A DNA stretch of 64,000 nucleotides from Anaeramoeba flamelloides (Eukaryota; Metamonada; Anaeramoebidae), in contig JANTQA010000063.1 of NCBI GenBank assembly GCA_027625915.1, positions 3,801,501 to 3,865,500 on the forward strand, read 5' to 3'. The notes beneath the pieces are model-generated. The model was not told where the DNA came from. It saw only the letters and a list, made by a program, of their open reading frames with translations, and ran no database searches. Numbering within the stretch: the first letter of the stretch is position 1; each line of letters begins with the position of its first letter. Position numbers and translations under genes: made by a program. Below are positions 46,012 through 56,551 of this stretch, piece by piece.

Positions 46012-47987
46012 TTAATTTTGCTCTGTTTCCATATCTTCAGTTGTGAATTTACGAAGAGTTCTTTTTGTTGTTTCTTGCTCCTTTTCAATCAGTGGCTCCT
46101 CTTCGATTGTATTTGTGTTAGTATTGGTAGTTGTTTCAGGCTGATTTGGAAAATTTGGTCGTTTGATAGGTTTTCCCGAATTGAAAATTAGCCAGATATT
46201 TTTTAAAGCGGATGTTGCATAAGGCTTCAATAATTCTCGTTCCATCACCGTCAAATCAGAAATTGAAAGACAATATGTTGTATTTGTGATATCTTTGATA
46301 CCCTCGCGTATTTTCGAAGCTCTGACATTCCATACATCTTCAACTAATGTTCTTACTTTTTCAAAATCGTTAATATCGTTTGGTGCGCTTTATTATAGAG
46401 ATTATATAATTGAGAGATCGATAATTTAATTTTTTAAAATATTTTGATGAAAATTATTAATAACTAATTTCATGAAGAAGAACTATTTTCTCCGTAAGAT
46501 GAATTATTCCAAAAAAATCTAAATATTATTTGACAAATTTGAAGACATTCATTTCCCAATTAACGAATGAAAAATTATTATTTCGATTTACTCAAATTAT
46601 TTTGTTTTATCATAATTAACAAAAAACATAAGGCCTCTCCAAAAACATTGATCTAAAAAAATATACCCCCCTTTACTTAAAACATATTCTTGTATTTTCC
46701 AATTCAATAATATTTTTTTCATTGAATTGAATTTAAATTTATCAACTCATAGAAAATATATGAGATGGTACTTGGAGTTTTCCATTTTTCCATAAAATAA
46801 AATGAAAAAAATAAAAAATCTTTCAGACACATAAATTCTATAACTTGTTTCTATTTCCAAATTGTTCAATTAAAGAGTTACATTATCATCATCATCTGAA
46901 TTATTATCTTAAAATAACATACTGGTAATTAGAGCTTCATAAATTAATTTTATGATTTCTAAAAGTGGTAAAAAAACAAGAATTTTAAAATGAATTCTGA
47001 TAATTTCTAGATTTAAGTTATTGTTTTTAGATAAATTCAAGGGTTTTTGGAATGTTTTTTTTATTTGTCTTGTATTTTTAAAAGAAGATTAAAGGTTCAG
47101 GGTTGTTTGTACATACAGACTCTCAGAAATTACTCAAAGTGAGATTTCTTCAAAATAACAATTTTTTTGAAAATTTTACTTTTTCTGAATAGATCCAAAA
47201 ATTCAAACAAGAGGATTTAGATCTTGTTTTGATGAAAGTTTAATTGGGAAAAATGAACCCTTTTTCAAAATGATAACTCATTTCTCTAAAGTTGATAAAG
47301 GATGTTGCGTATTGGTAGGTTAGTTGTACCCTTGTGTAAATAATTACTCTATTACCTTTGGGTTAAAAAATAAATAAGAGTTACTAGTTACTTAAGAATT
47401 CAAGTCAAAAAGTTCTAATTTATGGTTTTCATAAATTGGTAATTTCTAAAGGAAAAAAAGAATCCTAGAACAAAATTCAAAAAAAGAGAATCTCAAGTCC
47501 ATAATAAAACCCCAAAAAAAAAAAAAAAAAAAAAAAAGAAAAAGGATTTTTACTGTTCAAAAAGCTGTGCGCTAATTTCACTAAAATAAGGATGCAATTT
47601 CGATAATTTTTTTCTTGATTTTTCTTCTTTAAGGATATCTTGAAGAAATTCAACACTTAACCATACAGGAATAGTAATTTGGCATTTTTCTTGTCTTCTT
47701 AGGGTCAAGGCAAGCCAGAGTGGGACTTCAATTGGAATTGATGGTTGAAATGGACCATATTCTCCCTGCACGATTTAAAAAAAATAAAAAAAAAAGAAAA
47801 TAAAAGATCATTTGTTTGAAAATAACACGAAGACAAAAAAAAAAAAGAAATGTGTAATATTGCTGAAAGTTACATTTAAAAAGACAAGTTTTTGGTTGAG
47901 TGTAAAATTTGGAATAATTTTAATAGGTTCATCACCAGAAAGAAATTCAGTTTCTTGTGGATTAAAATTGTTTTGAAGATTATACAT
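46012..47987 (-). CDS. PSF2: GINS complex subunit Psf2
   Basis: Subunit of GINS, part of the CMG replicative helicase (Cdc45-MCM-GINS). Three exons: 47987-47874, 47765-47554 and 46387-46012, 233 aa (human GINS2 185). Junction phases are 0 and 2; donors GTAACT and GTAAAA; acceptors TGCAG and AAAG. Family landmarks run through both joins: IKIIPNFTLNQKLVFLN, then GEYGPFQPSIPIEVPLWLAL, KCQITIPVWLSVEFLQDI, and HPYFSEISAQLFEH-APNDI. The His is rebuilt by the second splice and matches human LLNHASDNI. Next come VRTLVEDVWNVRASKIR and LKNIWLIF. The last ~45 residues are an added Thr/Asn/Glu-rich tail. The start is the first ATG (47987), 25 residues before IIPNF. Intron 2 is 1166 bp. The gene diverges from ORC2. 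Confidence 0.93.
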
Positions 47988-48330
47988 GGAATTGGCTTGT
48001 CTTGGAAAGGAATAAAACAATTAGACAAAAAAAAAGATTTTGAAGAAAAAATGAAAAGCAAGAAATCCAAGCAAATTTTTAGAGAATTGGATCATTATTG
48101 AAATTATTCGAGCTTCAAATAGTATCCTAAATTATCTCTAATTGGGTTTTAGAAAAATAAATCCGAGACAAACAATTCACAAACTCTCCAATGTATTAAA
48201 AAACCCACAAGTGATATCATTTTTTCTAAAATAATAATTTAACGAATAGCAAATTTTAATCATTTTTTATTTTCTTCCAATCAAATCTTTCTTTTGATTC
48301 AATAAACTTTTTTTTAAAAACCGAAAATAG
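47988..48330. promoter_or_regulatory. Divergent PSF2/ORC2 promoter interval
   Basis: 343 bp between the ATGs of PSF2 (minus) and ORC2 (plus). Any shared cell-cycle control would act here. I saw no motif I could name with confidence, such as an E2F-like or MluI-box site. Confidence 0.6.
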
Positions 48331-50584
48331 ATGAGTCTCGATCAAATTCAAGATCCACTCAACGAATTTAGCTCGTTTGAAGAATATTTTGTACAATTTT
48401 CTTCTCATTTTAAGAAGAAAAATTTGCAGTATAAAGCAACATCTTCCAAATTAATGCTCGAAAATGAAACGTCTATCTCGCATTCAAAACTCTTAGAACT
48501 CCAAAAATTTCAAGGGTACTCTTTACAAGAAAACATTTTCCCTCCGACTGTCCAGTCCATTTTGAAACAATACAAAAGCAAATTTTCCAAATGGAGGATC
48601 CAATTGGATTTGGGCTTTAATTTACTGTTTTTTGGTTATGGATCAAAGAAAAAACTGTTACAAGACTTTGTTGAACCTTTGGCGGGGAGATTTCCCGTTG
48701 TGGTTGTGAATGGATATTTTCCTGGTGTTACCCTAAAGGATGTTTGATTTTTTTTTTTTTTTTTTTTTGTTTTAATCTTTTTTCGATTTACTTTTTTTTA
48801 TTTCGTGGCATTATTTGGAAGACTTTATTTCTGAACACAAATTGGTTTTGTATTGGGTAACAAAAATCATGAATATTGTTTTTAAGGGTGGTGAAAAGGA
48901 AATAAATTTTGATCTTAAAGAAAATCTTGTTAATAAGACAAAAAAGGATTTTACAGTTGGTGGCAAAAAAAAAAGGGAATTAAATGGTAAACTTTTTTTG
49001 AATACATTTTAAATTGATACAAAATATTTCCCATGTGCAAAAATGATTTCTGAATTTTTAATGTTTTTCAGTATAACATGCTGTTGTCAAAATAATGTGT
49101 GCAGAAAGGTTTAATGCATATTTTCAAAATGAAAAAGCGTATTTTTTTGTTATCGAAGACCTATACACCAACCGATCAAAGAAACGGACAATAAACAATA
49201 AGTAAAGATCGTACTAGCTTCGGAAAGTTCTGTTATTTAAAAAAGAAATTCTTCAAAAAAAGGATCTTATTGAAAACTTTATCTCAAAAAATAGAGAAAA
49301 TTTTTGAAAATCAAAAAAACAAACAAATTCAAAAAAATTGAGAAAATTATGAAAAATTTTACAACTCATAAACAATTTTCAGTCAAAGGAGCCCAGCTGT
49401 AATGTGTGAATTGGATCTGTTTAAAGGGTTTGCATGGATATTAGAAGAAAAAATTTATTTGGGAAAATTTCAAAAATGAAATCATTTTTTCACATTTTTG
49501 TTTTTTTTTCTTTTTTTTTGACTCGTAATTCAGTTGAAAAAAAATTTTTTATTGCAAGATCAATAGTCACTTGGTAAAAAGTGTGTTATTCTAAGGTTAT
49601 CGAAAACGTAGAAACGATTGTTAAGAAATCATATTGATTTCTATTGGAATTTTATTCAATCTTTGACCCTGATATTTGATTAATAAATGTGAAAAATTTT
49701 CACTTCATTTTCATTTCCTTTTTCAAATAGAGACAACAAATCCCAACCTACTTTGTTTGGGGACTTGATTTCTAAAAGAAAAGTAAGGAAAATGGAGTGA
49801 AAATTGTTTACTATTTATTATTCAAATATCAGTAGGAGATCAAAACGAACATTCTTGTTTTTTTCAATGTGGCATCAAGAATTTGAGTTTTTCAATTTTT
49901 AAAGAAAATCTATTGATTAATTAGTTTTATTTCAGACGGATATAAACAATTCTTTGATGTGTATTATTCTGCTTATATCTTATTTGTTCTTCAAAGGCCA
50001 ATTATATAAAATAATTGATATTTGAAAAAAATGTTCGGAACTTTGACTGAAAAAAAGTTTATATTGTCACAAACTGTTTTGATCATTTTCATTTTCTGAA
50101 AACCCCATTTTATTGAAAAAAAAAGAAACAACAAAAAATTGCTTATTTTTTATTTTTTTTTTGAACTTTTTATCATTGTTCTGATTAATCAACATGTTTG
50201 TTAGAGGTTATATAGTTGGTGGTGGAGGTTGATATTTTTTCAAATTTTGAAAAAAGTAATGAAATCTTAAATGTTTCAACCGTGTCAGGAATGATATATA
50301 TATATATATATATATAATTTTTAAACTCCAAAAAATAATAAAGAATTAAAAAAAAAAAAAAAAAAAAAAAAACATGATTAATATCTGATTATTTAAAAGA
50401 GGAATACTTGTAATTATATTTTGAAAATTTAAAAACAAATATCTTTTATTAAGATCATTCTCAAAATTTTTTGTCAATGCAATTATGCTCATTTGTTTAT
50501 TTATTTTTCTTTTTTCTTGAATATTTTATTTTAATATTTAAATTGTTTTAATGTCTATTTTTTCTTTTTTAATATCTATTATAA

Positions 50585-50622
<38 letters not shown>

Positions 50623-51119
50623 TTTATCATTATTATCATTTATATCAATTTAGATTTACAAATTTGTTATACTTAACATTTTAAAAAAAAAACCAAAAAA
50701 ACCATTAAGAAATCTCGAAGAAATGAGGAATTATATTCATTCCTTTATGGAAAAAACAAATGAAAAAATGGTAAGTTTAGTTGTTGAAAGTAATTTGCTA
50801 ACAAATAGTAAAAAGGAGGGTAGAAGGGTAAGTAGAAGACTGTATTATAAAAATTATGCGCGTAATTTACAGAAGGAATATTTAAATCAGCAAAAATCAC
50901 AACAACAAGAAAAAGTTAACAATAAAAAATTTAAATTAAATGATAAAATCTCAAATTCAAAAAACGCTCAAAAGAAAAAAAACAACAAGAATGAATCAAA
51001 AGGGGGGGAGGAATCGAATTCAGATTCAGATTCAGATTCAGATTCAGATTCAGTTGAAGATTCAGTTTCAGTAAATGAAACAGAAAGCGAAACAGAAAGT
51101 GAAACAGAAAGTGAAAAGA

Positions 51120-51150
<31 letters not shown>

Positions 51151-51155
51151 AAATG

Positions 51156-51190
<35 letters not shown>

Positions 51191-52249
51191 AATACAGAAG
51201 ATGCCTCGGATTACGAATACCCTGTTAAAAAAAAAAATAAAAAAAAAAAAAAAAATGAGCAATCTAATGATGAAGAGGAAGATGAAAATGAAGACGAAGA
51301 CGAAGATGACGATGAAGAGGAGGAGGACGAAGAAGAAAAATATAGATATAGGCCAATCAAAAAAAGAGAATTCAAAAATGAAGTAATTGAAATTCAAAGA
51401 GATTATTTAGCAAATCGTCATTTTGATATTATGCACTATTATGGGCATGGGAGGGTACCAAAATTTTACATAGTAATCAACAATATTGAAGGTATTTCTT
51501 TTCGGAAGCAATCAATCCAAAAGGAATTAGCAAGCTTTTCATCTTCTCCCTACATTCATATAATTGCCTCAATTGATCATATCAACGCACCAATCCTTTG
51601 GGATAGCAAAACTTCACATCAATATAATTGGTTATGGAAACATATACCAACTTATATTCCTTATTACATCGAAAGTGCATATATTAAAAATTTAATTTTC
51701 CCATTGAAAGGGCGCAAGACAAAAAATTCAAATTTAGGTGCAAATTTTTTAACAGTTCTAAAAAATTTACCAAAAAATACACGTGATATCTTTGTAACTC
51801 TTGCAGAAGCACAGATAACGAATAATAAACGAGGTTTAAATTTAGATGACTATCATGTTTTATGCCGAGAAAAGTTATTATTACATAATGACCAAAACTT
51901 TAAACAGCGATTAGTAGAATTAAAAGATCATGATCTAATACTTTCTAATACTAGTAAATTCGGGGTGGAATTTTTATATGTTAATGGAACAAAAGAAAGA
52001 ATCGAAAAGGTCTTAAAAGAGTTGAATGAACTTGAAAAATTAAATGCATCAAATAAAAAGAAGGGGGAGAAGAAGGGGAAGAAGAAGGGGAAGAAGAAGA
52101 GGAAGAAGAAGAGGAAAGGGGGCAAGGAGAAGGAGAAGGGAGAAAAAGAAGAGGGTAAGACGGGGGAGAAAAAGAAGAGGGTAAAGAAAAAGAAGAAAAG
52201 GAAAAAGAAAAAGAAAACCAAGGAAAATAAAAAATTAAATGAAAATTAA
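48331..52249 (+). CDS. ORC2: Origin recognition complex subunit 2
   Basis: ORC2 is a core subunit of the origin recognition complex that loads MCM helicases. Preferred model: exon 1 is 48331-48741 and exon 2 is 50654-52249, 668 aa, phase 0. The donor is GTTTGA (weak) and the acceptor ATCAATTTAG. The join gives GVTLKD-IYKFVILNILKKK, matching the family GISVKSVLNSI segment. Exon 1 has the family block YKSKFSKWRIQLDLGFNLLF and GYGSKKKLLQDF, the degenerate Walker-A-like loop of ORC2, then VVVVNGYFPG. Exon 2 has KFYIVINNIEG, IASIDHINAPILWD, NWLWKHIPTYIPY and the winged-helix end LVELKDHDLILS. Between NILKKK and KFYIVINN lies a roughly 230-residue stretch with a Ser-Asp/Ser-Glu and acidic low-complexity core (about residues 250-370). 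A Lys-rich tail follows residue 600. PSF2 lies divergently upstream. Confidence 0.9.
48742..50653 (+). other. 1.9-kb intron of ORC2
   Basis: Starts GTTTGA and ends TTTAG. It carries a 65-codon open frame (48815-49012, reading MNIVFKGGEKEINFDLKEN) that no canonical splice choice keeps in frame with exon 1, a MITE (49669-49832), (TA)n tracts near 50291 and 50593, and a poly-A run near 50348. Confidence 0.65.
49669..49832. mobile_element. MITE copy (CTGATATTTGA family)
   Basis: Ends are CTGATATTTGA and TCAAATATCAG. Just inside, GAAAAATTTTCACTTCATTTTC-like sequence faces GGAAAATGGAGTGAAAATTG. The middle has CTTTTTCAAATAGAGACAAC and CAACCTACTTTGTTTGG as in the copy at 32046. It lies in the ORC2 intron. 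Confidence 0.7.
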
Positions 52250-52385
52250 TAAAAAATTGATTTTACTTTAATATTTATTTTCTCATTGAAATTCAATAAA
52301 TTTAAAAATATATTATTAAATTTTTTAAATAAAAATTTTTTTTTTATTTTTTTTTATTTTTATTGATGAGGGGAGAACTCAAAGA

Positions 52386-52638
52386 TCTATTTACAGCCGT
52401 TAGGTTTTTTTGAGTTTTCTATTTATTTGGAAAATCAATAGATTTTCGTTAGGTTTTTTTTTACTTTAGAAATAAACCGAAAATTTTAAAAAATTTTCGG
52501 TTTATTTCTCAAAGTAAAAAAAACCTAGAACACTTCACAAATAAAATAGAAAACCTCAAAAAAAACCTAGAACACTTCACAATTAAACAGAAAACCTCAA
52601 GAAAACCTTATACTTGAAGACACTCTACGGCACTTACT
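52386..52638. mobile_element. Palindromic MITE just downstream of ORC2
   Basis: Contains a long perfect palindrome centred near 52492 (AAACCGAAAATTTT facing AAAATTTTCGGTTT, extended by ACTTT/AAAGT arms into AGGTTTTT/AAAAACCT). It has CCTAGAACACTTCAC twice and ends CACTCTACGGCACTT. Its order mirrors the element at 12427-12590 in reverse orientation. Confidence 0.7.
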
Positions 52639-52639
52639 T

Positions 52640-55320
52640 TATTACTAAATGTAAATCAGTAAATTAAATGGTACGAAAAAATATATTTTGGAATCCAACT
52701 AGTTCCAAGTTTTTTATCAAATGAAAAAACAATCAAAAAAAATAAAAAAAAAAAAAGATTAAAAACGAAAATAAAAAATCATGGGAAGGATTTTTATAAT
52801 AATATGTGATTGGCAAAAAAAAATAAAAATAATGAGAGATTTGCATTCAGAAAACTCGAAATTACAAGCAAAATCCTTTTAGTTTAAATAGTGTGATTTA
52901 TGGTTCTAAGTTATTGTGGATGATCATTTCTGTGGTAGTTATTTAGCAGCTGCCTTTTTTTATTGTTTGATCGAATGTGTTTGCATAAAATATTAGTTAT
53001 TTTTTTGACTTTATTTTTTCTTTTTTGTTTTCAAATTGCTCTTGCTATCGTGTTTCAGTATTAGTCGATGGACACTTGATTTCTGTAATTTTTGGAACGC
53101 ATCTTCTAAATCTAAAGAAAATTCAACCAGTGAAAAAATGGGGAAAAAAAAACAAGAAAGGAATTAAAAAATATCTCTCAGAAAATACAAAGATTACAAT
53201 TTTTAACTTTGTTTTTTTAAGATAAACTCAAAATGTTGACAAGAAGCAAAATTATGGTAACATCGATCAAACTTTTTCAAACTCTTAATATCTGTAGGTT
53301 CATTTATTTTTTGTCTTTGAACTTTCTGAAAATTGTACAACAAGACAATTTAACAGCAATGTACTCATAAAAATAATTTACTCAATACTACCTTAAGGGT
53401 CGAGTCATTTTCGTGAATTTTTTTTTTCTGAAAACGAAAGAAACTTTTTAGTGATTTTTATGAGGACTTAACACCAATCAAAAACTAACCAACCTATGAT
53501 GTATGATCGATCTCCAAAAATCAACAACCAAAGATGAAGACATTTTTAGAAAAAAGTGCAAAAGAGAGACACTCAATTTTCAATTATAATGGTTAGAATA
53601 TACAATTTTGAAAACAACTATGTCTGTTTTGAAGTGTCACTCTTTGGCGCTTTTTGATATCTCGGTGGCTTTTTTTTTTTCTTTTTTTTCTTTTTTCAAA
53701 TGAGTTATTTTTATCGAAAGAATATTATATAATCTCTACTTGGTCAAATTTAGAGGGTTACAAAATAACCAAAAATCAGATTAAACCGAATTAAATTGAT
53801 TGAGAACTTCAAGAAAGCAATTTGTTTTAAAATTAAATAAATTTAACCTATTGGTAAAAGAAAATGAGAAAAGATGAATTATTTTTTTTACATCAATTTC
53901 AAACCTGGTGCGCACGATTCTTTTAAACTTATTTTTCTTTTTTGGATTTTTTGTCAGTCAAATCCATGAATTTTTTTTTTATTTGTTATTTGAATTTTTT
54001 TAACCAATTGAATGGCTATTTCACATTATCCTTTTTATGTTTCAGGTCACCTCTTGAGTATGGAGTAAATTCGTGGTAAATGGCTCAACCCTTAAAATCA
54101 AAATTAAAAATCGGTAAAAAAAAGTTCAAAACAGCCCATTATTGGAAAAATTAAGAGTATCAATGAAACCTGAAAAAGAAAAGTAAGATATATTAATTAA
54201 AGAAATTAACATGGAATAAAGAAGAAATGGTGGGCCATGGACAATAACAGTTTTTACAATACTTTCTTTTGAAACCGATTTTTCTTTGGTTGATCAATTA
54301 TTAAAAAATTTTTGAAATTAAGAAAAATAGTCATCAAGATTTCAATTATTCAGGGAGATCAAAATTGTATTTGTCGATTTGATTTATATTTAGGAATAAA
54401 AAGGATAATTTTGATAAAATATTAAGAAAATTTGTTAAAAATATTAAAACTAAAAACTAATAATTTTTAAAAATTTTAAAAGTTTTTATTTCAATTTCAT
54501 TTTTTTCAATTTTCTTTTGCTTGTCTGGAATAAAAAAATATTTTGGTTTAAGAAAAAGGTACATAGTAAAGGGGTTAATTTTTGAAATACACTTTGTTAA
54601 GAAATTTTTTAAATAAATTAGATTTATTAAATTGGAAAAAAATAATTAATGAAAGAATAATTGTTTAATATTTTCTTGAATTTAAAGTAGAAACCACAAC
54701 CCAGAATTATCAAAAAAAAATGCAAATTCTATTTTTCTTATCTATTGGAGATATTAATAAATATTCAAAATTTTATTTACACTTGACTTATGAATGTATT
54801 AAATATCCTGTAAATATTAAAAGAACTAATATGGATATTTATTAAATATTCTGAATATTTCAATTTTAAGTCTTTGATGAATTTAGAAATAAATAAAATA
54901 ATCTCCAAATCTAAAATTATTAATAGGGAAACCTAGCAAAAAATAAAATCTAATTTTGATTTATAATTTTAAAAGAATCAAAATCATTTTTACAGTTTAA
55001 AATTAATGTATAAATTTTAATTCGAAAAAGGTATTTGATTATTTTGAATTTCGAAGAAATTGACGAAAATAATTTGATAATAATAATTTTTCTCCAAAAG
55101 TTATTGAATTGAAATCCAATATTTTGGAAAATATTATTCAAAGGAAAGATCAAAAGAAAGTCAAAACATTTATATTAGAAATGTAAAAACAAAAGTAATT
55201 TTCATAATAGCTGTTTTCTAATAAATTTGTTATTTATGGAAGGAATCATCAAAATGCATGATTTTAAAGTGGTTTGTCGTCATTAATTTTGCATATTATT
55301 TTTTTTTTTTTTTTGATAAC
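52640..55320. other. Intergenic 2.7-kb interval
   Basis: AT-rich. Two exon-like scraps with splice-like borders occur (after TTTCAG near 53057 and again near 54046), but no protein family was recognised and they could not be joined. An imperfect palindrome lies near 53550-53660 (AAAGTGCAAAAGAGAGACAC facing GTGTCACTCTTTGGCGCTTT). Confidence 0.4.
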
Positions 55321-55324
55321 TATA

Positions 55325-55519
55325 CAGTCAGTTCCACTTTTAAGACACAAACCATCAACGAAATTTAATGCACATAATAAAAATACAAATTAATATACAA
55401 AATTCAAATTCTAGTTAAATAAATAGTAAAAAAAAATTCCAAATTTTGTGCCTTAATTTGAGATTGTTTTGTTCCTTAAATTTTGTTTAAAGTTTGTGTC
55501 TTAAAAGTGGAACTGATTG
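55325..55519. mobile_element. Tc1/mariner-type MITE, copy 2
   Basis: 195 bp, same family as 44016-44207. The left TIR CAGTCAGTTCCACTTTTAAG and right TIR AAGTGGAACTGATTG are flanked by TA. It is more diverged than copy 1 (one mismatch in the right tip). Confidence 0.8.
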
Positions 55520-55888
55520 TATTTATCAAAGCATTAAAATTGTTATATTCATAATATTTAACCAATATTCCAATTAGTGCAGTTAATTGTTTGAAGTTAA
55601 TTTATATATTTATCTGTCAAATATGAAAAATAATTAGAATTTACCAATCTTTTCGAAAGATCAGAAAAATGAAATATCGAGATTTTTGAAATTTCTGAGA
55701 TTAACTATTAAATGTAAAATAAAAAGATCAAAATTTTCATTCAGCTTTTCATGAAAAAATCACATTCTCAAGAATAAAAATAAATAATCAAAGTCCCTAA
55801 TTCTAAAAGTTAAATTAATAATTTAAGCTTTTTTTAAGTATGAAAAAATTGAAGTGTTACACAATTTATTTAAGCTTTTTTTGTAAAG

Positions 55889-55984
55889 ATGATTAAAAAT
55901 TTTGTTCCATTTATTTTACAACAAATAGTAGGCCCAACAGTTATTGGTAGTATATTCAAAAAACTTGAAGAAAAGAAAAGATAA
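55889..55984 (+). CDS. Very small hypothetical ORF, 31 aa
   Basis: ATG at 55889 opens MIKNFVPFILQQIVGPTVIG and ends SIFKKLEEKKR before TAA. It has a hydrophobic first two-thirds followed by a basic tail, a layout typical of tiny tail-anchored or inner-membrane proteins. It may be chance in AT-rich DNA. No family recognised. Confidence 0.25.
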   Translation: MIKNFVPFILQQIVGPTVIGSIFKKLEEKKR

Positions 55985-56005
55985 TCAATTGAAAAATCGA
56001 AAAAA

Positions 56006-56070
56006 GTGACCAAAATAAGAGGACTTACTTTCATTGAATTAAATGGAATACTTGGTCACCCTAAAAGTTG
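56006..56070. repeat. Short TIR-like hairpin, GTGACCAA family
   Basis: AAAGTGACCAAAATAAGAGG faces CTTGGTCACCCTAAAAG about 50 bp away. It looks like both ends of a very short MITE or a remnant of one. Confidence 0.4.
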
Positions 56071-56551
56071 GTTGCTATCAAAAATGATAATTTGATCAGA
56101 TATTCTTCAAAATATCAAAAAGTAGTTTACATTCAGAATAATCTTTCATTTGTGAGTTAATTTACAACTTTAGTGTTTGAAAAGTTTTGTTTTAGACCCT
56201 TTTAAGGTTTATTTTAATAAATATAGGTATAAATATCGTTGATGAAATTCAACAGTTTTTAAAAATGGCGCTTATTTTAATGTAGGAAATTGTTCCAAAG
56301 ATAGTAACTATCTTCTCTCTAATTTAGTTGTCAGTTGTGTGTGAATATATTTCTTTGCCTTTGTCTTTTAACCAAAGTAATTTTTTCATTTTTTTTTTTT
56401 TTTTTGCTTTTTTTATCCATAATTTTCAAAACCAATTTTGCTCTCATTTGCATCTTTGATTCAACTTTATTCAAAACAATAAAACAAATTCCTTTTCTTT
56501 TCTCAAACAGAAAACCCATTCTCTTTTTCTTCAACTTAACCAATTTCACAA

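Noticed and set aside
46878-46910. Possible microexon coding NNSDDDDN inside PSF2 intron 2
   Set aside because: It has splice-like borders, but in the phase required by the neighbouring exons it brings an immediate stop. It is more likely a GAT repeat.
48815-49012. Open frame (MNIVFKGGEKEINFDLKEN and neighbours) as a middle exon of ORC2
   Set aside because: With canonical GT-AG sites it does not keep frame with exon 1. Joining 48741 to 50654 gives a phase-0, family-like junction instead. It might still be used in an alternative transcript.
51068-51397. Open frames opposite and alongside the ORC2 acidic insert
   Set aside because: They arise from simple-sequence repeats read in other frames. 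Only the frame continuous with the ORC2 winged-helix end is supported.
53025-53225. 66-codon open frame downstream of ORC2
   Set aside because: It starts without a convincing ATG context and its TTTCAG border sits inside the frame. Neither reading resembles a known protein.
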